A DNA stretch of 7,575 bases from DATIHT01 sp035480415 (GCA_035480415.1 DATIHT010000026.1:1-7575), one strand, 5' to 3'. Positions 1 to 5,480 are shown, counted from the first letter of the stretch. A program made the numbers and translations. The notes: generated by a model from the letters alone, not told the origin.

Positions 1-285
1 AGAATTTGGCGTGATTCACAAAAAATAAACAGTCTACTTTCAAAAACAGGTAAGCTTGTCACTTTTTCGACCATCTATTCCGCACCGGAAGGCTTTGAAC
101 ACCAGGTTCCCTATCATGTTGGCATCGTAAAATTAGAAGATAGCGAAGCCATCACTTGCCAAATTGTCGACATTCAAAAAGAAAACTTAAAAATCGGCCT
201 TAAAGTTCAAACAACCGTCAGAAGAATTGGCATGAGCAGGCCAGAAGAACTAATAGAATACGCAATAAAAGTAAAACCACTATGA
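1..285 (+). CDS. DUF35 / OB-fold protein, C-terminal part (HMG-CoA synthase partner), 5' end outside window
   Basis: The frame is open from base 1 to the TGA at 283-285 and gives 94 residues. It reads like the OB-fold half of a DUF35 protein: a GKLVTFSTIYSAPEGFE stretch, then VPYHVGIVKLED, an IVDIQKENLKIGLKV strand pair, and a C-terminal IEYAIKVKP ending. The N-terminal rubredoxin-like zinc ribbon expected in this family would lie before the window. In archaea, DUF35 proteins form a complex with acetoacetyl-CoA thiolase and HMG-CoA synthase and help channel the unfavourable thiolase product. That role is inferred here from the mevalonate genes directly downstream. The stop overlaps the next start as ATGA (282-285), so translation is probably coupled to the mevalonate kinase gene. 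Family assignment is strong; the partner enzymes are not visible. Confidence 0.88.
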   Translation, partial: RIWRDSQKINSLLSKTGKLVTFSTIYSAPEGFEHQVPYHVGIVKLEDSEAITCQIVDIQKENLKIGLKVQTTVRRIGMSRPEELIEYAIKVKPL

Positions 286-1172
286 TCACGTCTTCATCCT
301 GTGCAAAAATCCATCTCATCGGTGAGTACAGTGCCGTGTGGGGCAAACCGGCAATTCTCCTGCCTGTTAACCTCAAGTTAACTGTTTCACTTACGCCCCT
401 GGCGTCATTGCGATCCGGCAACAGCCGGAGAAGCAATCTCAAGCAGCCTTTCCAAAAAATCATCGAGAAAGCCATAGAAAAAAAGTTCGGTAAAAAAATT
501 CCTCCTTACAAGCTGCAAATTGAATCTCAAATCCCAATCGGCTCCGGTCTAGGCTCCTCGGCCGCCCTCTCTTCAGCTTTAGCCAAAGCTCTCTTCAAAA
601 TGCTAAAAGTAAAACCCAAAGAAAGCGATATATTTCAAGTCGCCCTAGAAGGAGAAAAGTTTTTCCATGGTTTTTCCTCCGGCTCGGATTTACTTGCAAT
701 CCTTAGCAACAAACCCATGTGGTATCGCAAAGAAAACGATAGCTTAATTTTGACAAAAATATTAAGTTACCCAACTCCCACCCTCTATTTAGTTGATTCC
801 GGTAGGCCTTTTGAAAATACGCGTCAAATGGTCGAATTCGTGAACAAAAATACGCCCCAAACGAAAAAGGAGGCTTTTGCAAATGAACAAGAAAAATTAA
901 CTCTGGAATTATTTTCTTCAATAAAAGACAAAAACTACACAAATTTTGCAAGAATCATGCAAAAAGCACACAAAAACTTGCAAAAGCTCGGTGTAATTTC
1001 GCAAAAATGCGCAAAAATGGTACAAAATATCGAAAAAATCGGTGGTTCTGCCAAGATTTCCGGTGCAGGCGGAAGGAAAAACGGCTCCGGAATGCTTGTT
1101 ATTTATCACCCACAACCCAAAAAACTATTATCGTTTGCTGCCAAAAACAATTGGCAATTAATTAAAATCTAA
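282..1172 (+). CDS. mvk: Mevalonate kinase (GHMP family)
   Basis: A 296-residue GHMP kinase predicted to phosphorylate mevalonate with ATP to 5-phosphomevalonate in the cytosol. Motif 1 is the N-terminal CAKIHLIGEYSAVWGKPA (Lys9). Motif 2, the ATP phosphate loop, is PIGSGLGSSAA at 85-95. Glu125 and Asp136 in GEKFFHGFSSGSD are spaced 11 residues apart, like the Mg-binding Glu and catalytic Asp of characterised mevalonate kinases, and the HG-x-x-SG-x-D pattern separates it from its neighbour. Motif 3 is unusual: KISGAGGRKNGSG (258-270), where most family members have a compact GAGGGG run. The protein is slightly short for the family, in the range of archaeal forms. The ATG overlaps the DUF35 stop by 4 bases. 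The TAA stop lies inside a heptamer repeat that runs on into the next start codon. Confidence 0.86.
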   Translation: MITSSSCAKIHLIGEYSAVWGKPAILLPVNLKLTVSLTPLASLRSGNSRRSNLKQPFQKIIEKAIEKKFGKKIPPYKLQIESQIPIGSGLGSSAALSSALAKALFKMLKVKPKESDIFQVALEGEKFFHGFSSGSDLLAILSNKPMWYRKENDSLILTKILSYPTPTLYLVDSGRPFENTRQMVEFVNKNTPQTKKEAFANEQEKLTLELFSSIKDKNYTNFARIMQKAHKNLQKLGVISQKCAKMVQNIEKIGGSAKISGAGGRKNGSGMLVIYHPQPKKLLSFAAKNNWQLIKI

Positions 1173-1197
1173 AATCTATGATCTATAATCTATGAGC
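1163..1197. repeat. Heptamer tandem array across the mvk/pmk junction
   Basis: Five consecutive 7-base units in perfect phase, consensus TANRATC: units 1 and 2 are TAAAATC, unit 3 TATGATC, unit 4 TATAATC and unit 5 TATGAGC. The mevalonate kinase stop (1170-1172) is the first three bases of unit 2. The next gene's ATG (1192-1194) lies in unit 5. The array therefore provides the whole spacer between the two genes, and no Shine-Dalgarno sequence is visible in it. Confidence 0.85.
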
Positions 1198-2163
1198 TCT
1201 ATCAAAGTATCCGCCCCTGCAAAACTAATGCTCTTTGGCGAACATTCGGTAGTTCACAATCACCCATGCATCGTGACTGCAGTCGACCAGAGGCTATACC
1301 TGGAAGCCGAAAAAATAATCGAGCCCACATTTGTTTTGGACGCACCACAAATAGGCATCAAAAACTACACCAAACCAATAGTTAAGCTTAGGAAAAATCC
1401 AATAAAACCTGGTGCGGCTTTTGTAGAATTCGCAGTTTCTAATTTTTTGAGATCTCACAAACAACTCGGCGGTATAAGAATAAAAACCAAATCCAATTTT
1501 TCCTCCAAATTCGGCTTTGGGTCTTCTTCTGCAGCCGCAGTTGCAACCATAGCCGCCCTATCCAAACTCTACAATGTGGCACTAACCAAAAAACAAATAT
1601 TCGACCTTGCCTACATGACAGTTTTAGACGTTCAGCGTGCCGGTTCCGGCTTTGACGTTGCAGCAGCAGTTTATGGCGGTACTATTTACTTCACAACCGG
1701 TGGCAAACAAATCATCCCGCTCAAAATAACTTCCCTACCCCTCATTGTTGGCTATACGGGCATTAAGGCAAGCACTACACAAATTCTTCACCAGACCGAA
1801 GAGAAAGAAAAAAAGTACCCCAAATTAATCACAACAATCTACAAAAACATTGAAGAAATTGTAGACGAAGCAAAAACAGCGCTCGAGAAAAAAAACTGGA
1901 AAAATGTCGGTGACCTTATGAATATAAATCAAGGCTATCTGGAAGCACTCGGTGTAAGCTCACCAAAATTATCTGCAATGATTTATGCAGCACGAGAGGC
2001 CGGTGCATATGGCGCCAAACTTTCTGGTGCCGGTGTCGGCGATTGCATGATAGCCCTCGGAAACCATAATTCAAAATTCATAATTCAAAATTCTATTAAA
2101 GGCACCGGCGGCCAAATAATAAACGTCAAAGTAAACGAGCCTGGAGTACGCGTAGAAAAATGA
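1192..2163 (+). CDS. Phosphomevalonate kinase (GHMP family; second mevalonate kinase possible)
   Basis: A 323-residue GHMP kinase expected to convert 5-phosphomevalonate to 5-diphosphomevalonate. The N-terminus SAPAKLMLFGEHSVVHNHPC is a standard GHMP motif 1. The phosphate loop is FGFGSSSAAA at 107-116. Two motifs favour phosphomevalonate kinase: VQRAGSGFDVAAAVYGG (147-163, Asp155) and KLSGAGVGDCMIAL (276-289), where GDC replaces the GGC or similar run of mevalonate kinases. Motif 1 and the LGVSSPKL helix are closer to mevalonate kinases, so the call also rests on its position between mevalonate kinase and the decarboxylase. The start is the only usable ATG after the array, because the earlier ATG at 1178 meets a stop within five codons. 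Residues 292-301, just after motif 3, are encoded by a heptamer repeat. Confidence 0.74.
   Translation: MSSIKVSAPAKLMLFGEHSVVHNHPCIVTAVDQRLYLEAEKIIEPTFVLDAPQIGIKNYTKPIVKLRKNPIKPGAAFVEFAVSNFLRSHKQLGGIRIKTKSNFSSKFGFGSSSAAAVATIAALSKLYNVALTKKQIFDLAYMTVLDVQRAGSGFDVAAAVYGGTIYFTTGGKQIIPLKITSLPLIVGYTGIKASTTQILHQTEEKEKKYPKLITTIYKNIEEIVDEAKTALEKKNWKNVGDLMNINQGYLEALGVSSPKLSAMIYAAREAGAYGAKLSGAGVGDCMIALGNHNSKFIIQNSIKGTGGQIINVKVNEPGVRVEK
2065..2092. repeat. In-frame heptamer array inside the phosphomevalonate kinase gene
   Basis: Four 7-base units alternate CATAATT and CAAAATT, so a 14-base unit is repeated exactly twice. They encode about residues 292-301 (HNSKFIIQNS), after the SGAG motif and before the final GTGGQIINVKV strand. 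The base composition resembles the AT-rich spacer at 2169-2228 rather than the surrounding coding sequence. Confidence 0.8.
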
Positions 2164-2168
2164 CTATT

Positions 2169-2228
2169 TGAAAATTAAATTATTAAAAATTCAATGAAAA
2201 TTAAAAATTGTAAATTTAAAATTAATAT
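2169..2228. repeat. AT-rich degenerate heptamer array, leader of the decarboxylase gene
   Basis: The 65-base spacer between the kinase stop (2161-2163) and the ATG at 2229 is nearly all A and T. From 2169 it can be divided into 7-base units resembling AAAATTA, AAAATTG and TAAATTT, and the ATG completes the final unit (ATATATG, 2225-2231). No Shine-Dalgarno motif is visible. The periodicity is clear from 2197 to 2224 and weaker before that. The region may also contain promoter elements, but none can be named with confidence. Confidence 0.6.
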
Positions 2229-3218
2229 ATGAAAGCCACCGCCATCGCCCCTTCCAATATTGCCTTCACTAAATACTGGGGCAAGAAAAACCAAAAGCTG
2301 AAAATACCTCAAAACGGCAGCATTTCAATGTGCCTTAGCAATCTTTTAACCACAACAACCGTGGAATTCTCCAATAAATACAAACAAGACACTCTGACGA
2401 TAAATAACAGCCCCGCAGACGCAAGTGATACAGATAAAGTAAGTTCTCATTTAGACATAATCCGTAAACTTGCCAAAACGATGCAAAAAGCCAAAGTTGT
2501 TTCTCAGAATAATTTCCCAAAAAACGCCGGTCTTTCGTCATCAGCATCCGGCTTTGCGGCATTAACCGTAGCAGCAACAACAGCACTCGGCTTAAAGCTT
2601 TCAGAAAAACAGCTGTCTATTCTTGCAAGACAAGGTTCAGGCTCTGCCTGCCGTTCTATCCCCTCCGGCTTTGTGGAATGGACAGATGGAAACACGAGCG
2701 AAACTTCCTATGCAAAACAAATCCAAGATCCAAATTATTGGAAAATTGCAGACGTTGTTGCAATCGTATCTACAGATAAAAAAGCTGTTCCAACAACGAC
2801 TGGTCAGGAAAGCTCACAAACTAGCCAATTCATGCAAATTCGTCTTAAGAGAATGAAGCTTAAAAATCAGCAGATCAAAAAGTTAATCAAAGCAAGAAAT
2901 TTCCAACAATTTGGAGAGTTTATAGAACAGGAAGCACTAGAACTTCATGCGATAATGCTTACCCAAACTCCTCCGCTTATCTATTGGCTGCCACAAACGG
3001 TCGAGTTAATGAAACAAGTTCTAGTATGGAGACAAAACGGCCTAGAAGTTTACTTCACAATAAACACCGGCCAAAATCTTCACCTAATCTGTGAAGCAAA
3101 AAATGTTTCAAATGTTACAAATAAATTGAGAAAATTAAAATTTGTTAAAAATATTATTGTGAACAAACCAGCAGAAGGCACAAAGTTATCAGATAAACAC
3201 CTATTTACAACTACTTAA
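2229..3218 (+). CDS. mvaD: Diphosphomevalonate decarboxylase-like protein with altered catalytic Asp
   Basis: A 329-residue GHMP-fold protein, the usual family length, predicted to catalyse the ATP-dependent decarboxylation of mevalonate 5-diphosphate to isopentenyl diphosphate. Hallmarks are APSNIAFTKYWGKKN (8-21, Lys15 and Lys19), the phosphate loop NFPKNAGLSSSASGFAAL (95-112), ARQGSGSACRSIPSGFVEW (133-151, with Arg142), and TTTGQESSQTS (189-199). The one clear departure is at VYFTINTGQN (274-283): the family normally has FTxDAGPN here, and its catalytic Asp is Asn279 (codon AAC, 3063-3065). Lys, Arg and the phosphate loop are kept. The protein could be an active variant, could use another substrate such as the monophosphate, or could be impaired. 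The stop overlaps the convergent gene's stop region by 8 bases. It follows two kinases in pathway order. Confidence 0.85.
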   Translation: MKATAIAPSNIAFTKYWGKKNQKLKIPQNGSISMCLSNLLTTTTVEFSNKYKQDTLTINNSPADASDTDKVSSHLDIIRKLAKTMQKAKVVSQNNFPKNAGLSSSASGFAALTVAATTALGLKLSEKQLSILARQGSGSACRSIPSGFVEWTDGNTSETSYAKQIQDPNYWKIADVVAIVSTDKKAVPTTTGQESSQTSQFMQIRLKRMKLKNQQIKKLIKARNFQQFGEFIEQEALELHAIMLTQTPPLIYWLPQTVELMKQVLVWRQNGLEVYFTINTGQNLHLICEAKNVSNVTNKLRKLKFVKNIIVNKPAEGTKLSDKHLFTTT

Positions 3219-3822
3219 TAAAATTTAAATTTTTAATAATGTAATCTCTGTTTTGGACCGACTTATCAGAACACAAACCACCACCACAGCTAAATCCAAT
3301 TTCCCAGTAGTGATTATCATTTGCAACTACATACTGATAATTCTCGCCTTCCCAGATAACATGACTATAGTAACCATTCTTATTACCCACTCTTAGGTAT
3401 TCATATTTAGGAGTCTCCTGCTGAAAAGCTGTTCTGAGCAAACCAACCATTATCGATTCTGCCGTCATTCTGGGAGAATTCTCGAAAACCCGAATAGCAA
3501 ATAAATCTCCGTGAAATCCAGGTGCGTCATTATTAAGACCGTAATCACTAGAAGCCAAGGATATCTGCGTCGGATCATCTGATCTTGACACATCCTTCCA
3601 GCCTACCGGAAGAATGTAGCTAAGTGTTTGTTTTGCATCTAAATACTTTGAGTCATTGGACTGAGACATATCACTGCTAGAAGACGGACTTGAAGACGGA
3701 CTTGAAGATAACAGATTTGGTGGAACCGGCTTATATTTTTTTAGTAAAAACAAACCACCAATTACTGCGATAATAACTACGAGAACAATGATCGCCGCAA
3801 AACCTGATTTGCTGGATTTCAC
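3211..3822 (-). CDS. Membrane-anchored extracytoplasmic protein of unknown function
   Basis: A 203-residue protein starting at GTG; an in-frame TAA lies two codons upstream, so no longer start is possible. Residues 1-6 are basic or polar (MKSSKS), followed by GFAAIIVLVVIIAVIGGLFLL (7-27) and KK, which is a single N-terminal membrane segment with a prepilin-like GF start but no Glu at position +5. Residues 38-53 are a Ser/Pro linker. The remaining ~145 residues should lie outside the membrane. They open with LSYILPVGWKDV, similar to the YxLPxGW start of PsbP-like and related lipoprotein folds, and end in IIKNLNFIK. Cys179 and Cys184 (SCGGGLC) could form a disulfide. The specific function is not recognised. 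The gene is last in the minus-strand run, about 30 bases after acylphosphatase. Confidence 0.72.
   Translation of the reverse strand: MKSSKSGFAAIIVLVVIIAVIGGLFLLKKYKPVPPNLLSSSPSSSPSSSSDMSQSNDSKYLDAKQTLSYILPVGWKDVSRSDDPTQISLASSDYGLNNDAPGFHGDLFAIRVFENSPRMTAESIMVGLLRTAFQQETPKYEYLRVGNKNGYYSHVIWEGENYQYVVANDNHYWEIGFSCGGGLCSDKSVQNRDYIIKNLNFIK
3680..3709. repeat. 12-base tandem repeat encoding a Ser/Pro linker
   Basis: The unit GAAGACGGACTT (plus strand) occurs exactly twice, at 3680-3691 and 3692-3703, followed by a partial third unit. Read on the minus strand it encodes SSSP repeats in the linker between the membrane anchor and the outer domain of the unknown protein. It probably arose by slippage and would tolerate length change. 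Confidence 0.85.
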
Positions 3823-3852
3823 AATTTAATCATTGCATAAAAAGAATAAGGA

Positions 3853-4119
3853 TTAAACTATTTCAAACGAATCAAACTCTAGATTCTGATCTTTCCATTC
3901 CACCTTAATATTTTCAACTTCACCAAACGGCGGGCCAGCTTTGCACCAAGTGACAAATTTTTCTAGCTTCTCCTTCGACCCAACTGCTAAAGTCTCAACT
4001 GATCCATCACTATTATTTTTAATCCATCCAACCAAACCTAGCTTTTCAGCCTCAGCCTTCGCACTTTTTCTAAAAAATACACCCTGAACCTGACCGGAAA
4101 TTATTATATTAACTGTCAT
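3853..4119 (-). CDS. acyP: Acylphosphatase
   Basis: A small cytosolic enzyme that hydrolyses acyl-phosphates such as acetyl phosphate and carbamoyl phosphate. From the ATG at 4119 it has 88 residues, the typical family size, beginning MTVNIIISGQVQGVFFRKSA. The signature GQVQGVFFR contains the phosphate-binding Arg17, and GWIKNNSDGSVE contains the catalytic Asn35. The C-terminus FDSFEIV is the usual last strand. A TTG nine bases further upstream is also open, but the ATG is preferred: it forms an ATGA overlap with the stop of the MGMT-like gene (4116-4119) and has a GGA-containing purine stretch just before it. Translation is probably coupled to the upstream gene. No functional link to DNA repair is evident. 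Confidence 0.93.
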   Translation of the reverse strand: MTVNIIISGQVQGVFFRKSAKAEAEKLGLVGWIKNNSDGSVETLAVGSKEKLEKFVTWCKAGPPFGEVENIKVEWKDQNLEFDSFEIV

Positions 4120-4424
4120 CTGTTCCAAAGAGAAAAACGAAGATCCACGTGCATATTATCTGCAAATTTAACCGCTTCCACTTCGAGTCGTCTTCTTTGT
4201 TCCTGCGCTCCATCGAAAGCAAAATTTGGGGCAAGCCTGCCGGTTCTATCAACTACTCTATGACAAGGCACGCCGGAGCCTTCTGTATTCTGGTGTAGTG
4301 CCCAACCTACTTGTCTTGCATATCTTGGCTTACCAAGAAGTCTGGCGACCTCTCCGTATGTTAAAACTTTACCTCTTGGGATCTTTTTAACTAACTGGAA
4401 AACTTCTTGTTTGAAATTTGACAT
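4116..4424 (-). CDS. Small MGMT/ATL-family protein with the PCHR cysteine kept
   Basis: A 102-residue protein consisting only of the DNA-binding and alkyl-acceptor domain of O6-alkylguanine-DNA alkyltransferases. It has IPRGKVLTYGEVARLLG (15-31, Tyr23), the helix-turn-helix segment ARQVGWALHQN (36-46, Arg37 as likely arginine finger), and VPCHRVV (52-58) with Cys54 as the expected methyl acceptor. After the active site it reads RLAPNFAF then EQRRRLEVEAVKF. This tail resembles alkyltransferase-like (ATL) proteins, which usually carry Trp or Ala in place of this Cys, rather than classical Ogt with its GGYxxG segment. It may therefore be a true suicidal repair protein in an ATL-like frame, or a damage sensor. 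The spacer from the pth stop is a heptamer array, and the stop overlaps acylphosphatase. Confidence 0.85.
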   Translation of the reverse strand: MSNFKQEVFQLVKKIPRGKVLTYGEVARLLGKPRYARQVGWALHQNTEGSGVPCHRVVDRTGRLAPNFAFDGAQEQRRRLEVEAVKFADNMHVDLRFSLWNR

Positions 4425-4457
4425 TCTGGTCTCTGGAAGCTGGTCTCTATTTACTAG
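4423..4457. repeat. Heptamer tandem array across the pth/MGMT junction
   Basis: On the minus strand the interval from the pth stop codon (TAG, 4456-4454) to the MGMT-like ATG (4424-4422) divides into five 7-base units. They resemble CCAGAGA: CTAGTAA, ATAGAGA, CCAGCTT, CCAGAGA and CCAGAAT, with the last unit supplying the first two bases of the ATG. The layout matches the mvk/pmk junction, but the repeat sequence is different. Confidence 0.72.
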
Positions 4458-5032
4458 TTAAATTTATTCATCGTAGCCACAATTCCCTCTGCAAGATATG
4501 ATTTGATAGCATCTCCACACTTGGCGATTATATCTGCAAGTTTAGCCTGTTCATCTTCTGTAAAATCTGCAAGAACGTATCTGTCTACTCCAATTGGCGG
4601 TTTATCGTTCCGAAGTCCGGCTTCACCAGCCGAAGGACGGCCCACCCCTATTCTCAACCTCGCAAAATCCTGCGTTCCTAAACTTTTATTCACAGATTCC
4701 ACGCCATGATGACCAGCAGAAGAGCCATTGAAAGTTAGCCTTATCTTGCCAAATTCCAAATCCACCTCGTCGTGAACAATCAAAACATCGCCAGACTTCA
4801 CAGAAAAATAATTAGCAACAGCCCTAACCGCTTCTCCGGATTCGTTCATATAAGTAGAAGGCTTGACCAAAATATATTCCTCGCTTTTTGCAAAGTGGCA
4901 CACCCAATCCTGGCTATACCTCCATTCCACACCAAAAACAGAAGCAAATGCTTCCACAACCATAAAACCGACATTATGTCGGTTTTTTGCATACTTAATT
5001 CCAGGGTTACCAAGTCCAACGATTAGTTTCAC
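4454..5032 (-). CDS. pth: Peptidyl-tRNA hydrolase (bacterial Pth)
   Basis: Releases tRNA from prematurely dropped peptidyl-tRNA by hydrolysing the ester bond. From the GTG at 5032 it has 192 residues, very close to the well-studied E. coli enzyme, and opens with the canonical KLIVGLGNPG. Catalytic features, counted from this start, are Asn9 in GNPG, His19 in NRHNVGF, Asn63 in STYMNESG, Asp88 in IVHDEVD, and His108 in AGHHGVES, where E. coli has GHNG. A short insertion (about 134-148) lies between IGVGRP and the RYVLADF strand. A longer frame opens at the ATG at 5059, but that ATG lies inside a large hairpin and would add nine residues before the conserved strand, so GTG is preferred. Bacterial-type Pth supports a bacterial host. 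Confidence 0.94.
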   Translation of the reverse strand: MKLIVGLGNPGIKYAKNRHNVGFMVVEAFASVFGVEWRYSQDWVCHFAKSEEYILVKPSTYMNESGEAVRAVANYFSVKSGDVLIVHDEVDLEFGKIRLTFNGSSAGHHGVESVNKSLGTQDFARLRIGVGRPSAGEAGLRNDKPPIGVDRYVLADFTEDEQAKLADIIAKCGDAIKSYLAEGIVATMNKFN

Positions 5033-5034
5033 CT

Positions 5035-5086
5035 TAAATTCAAGGTGCGACCTTAACATGCTATGTTTGGTCGTTCCTTGAATTTA
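5035..5086 (-). promoter_or_regulatory. Imperfect 52-base palindrome in the pth leader
   Basis: Three stacked arms pair: 5035-5045 with 5076-5086 (11 of 11), 5048-5052 with 5069-5073 (5 of 5), and 5055-5059 with 5063-5067 (5 of 5), around a 3-base loop. A 2x2 internal loop, one side of which can form a G-U pair, and a small asymmetric bulge separate the stems. On the pth transcript the hairpin ends two bases before the GTG start. No T-tract follows it, so it is not an ordinary terminator. It could regulate pth translation or be a REP-like element. The left arm also holds a smaller palindrome, AAGGT-GCG-ACCTT (5042-5054). Confidence 0.75.
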
Positions 5087-5106
5087 GACAACAAACTGAC
5101 GGGCCC

Positions 5107-5454
5107 CTACTGTTTTCCTACATGCTTCTCTGCAAAATTCCCGGCAATCGGCCACTTAAAAACATCGCCCTGATAAGCCTTTATCATAGAAACTATCCAG
5201 ATAACCAAAGAAATCACTGTCAAAAGGGTACTTATCCCCTTTGCCAAAATTCCCAAAAAGGAAAGGCCGCCAAAGACAACGTTAAAAATTATATTTAGAA
5301 CGAAAAATCCGCCAAAAATTATTGTAGATTGCATCGCATGGAACCTTACATATTTGTCGTCTTTTTCTACAAGAAGAATAATAATACCGGTAATAAAACC
5401 CAAGAAATATGAAAGGGCTGCTACTATGTTTCTGTTTGTATCTTCTTTCGACAT
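5107..5454 (-). CDS. DUF4870 / Tic20-like small membrane protein
   Basis: A 115-residue integral membrane protein. From MSKEDTNRN it has three predicted membrane segments at about 10-29, 43-68 and 73-95. The family hallmarks are the basic loop DDKYVRFHAMQS after segment 1 and the C-terminal YQGDVFKWPIAGNFAEK. DUF4870/Tic20-like proteins are common in bacteria and archaea and have no established bacterial function; Tic20 itself is a chloroplast import component, which should not be transferred here. The ATG at 5454 is chosen because an AGGGAGG ribosome-binding site lies 11 bases upstream. The alternative GTG at 5466 overlaps that site. The gene is separated from EndoQ by a repeat-rich AT spacer. 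Confidence 0.85.
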   Translation of the reverse strand: MSKEDTNRNIVAALSYFLGFITGIIILLVEKDDKYVRFHAMQSTIIFGGFFVLNIIFNVVFGGLSFLGILAKGISTLLTVISLVIWIVSMIKAYQGDVFKWPIAGNFAEKHVGKQ

Positions 5455-5465
5455 AATCTTATTCA

Positions 5466-5472
5466 CCTCCCT
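5466..5472 (-). promoter_or_regulatory. Strong Shine-Dalgarno site for the DUF4870 gene
   Basis: The minus strand reads AGGGAGG followed by TGAATAAGATT and then ATG. This is by far the best ribosome-binding site in the window and decides the start at 5454 over the in-frame GTG. It also argues for a bacterial host. Confidence 0.85.
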
Positions 5473-5480
5473 AACAGTTT

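Noticed and set aside
950..1045. Recurrent GCAAAA/ACAAAA motifs near the end of the mevalonate kinase gene
   Set aside because: The spacing is irregular, and the pattern follows Lys/Gln-rich helix coding with A-rich codon use, so it was not counted with the strict 7- and 9-base arrays.
2335..2695. Overlapping reverse-strand open frames inside the decarboxylase gene
   Set aside because: They have no family motifs or start signals and mirror the codon pattern of the real gene on the plus strand.
3220..3233. Perfect AAAATTTAAATTTT palindrome at the convergent gene ends
   Set aside because: It has no GC pairs and lies partly within the coding end of the minus-strand gene, so it is too weak to call a bidirectional terminator.
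3823..3837. Tiny ORF (MIKL) overlapping the GTG of the unknown membrane protein
   Set aside because: Four codons without a ribosome-binding site; it could be a coupling peptide, but nothing supports it beyond position.
4120..4128. TTG start adding three residues to acylphosphatase
   Set aside because: The ATG at 4119 forms a 4-base ATGA overlap with the preceding gene and gives the standard family length.
5033..5059. Nine-residue N-terminal extension of Pth from the ATG at 5059
   Set aside because: The extension lies within the palindrome, precedes the conserved KLIVGLGNPG strand, and makes the protein longer than usual. The GTG at 5032 fits better.
5455..5466. GTG start of the DUF4870 gene at 5466
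   Set aside because: It overlaps the AGGGAGG ribosome-binding site, which is placed to serve the ATG at 5454.
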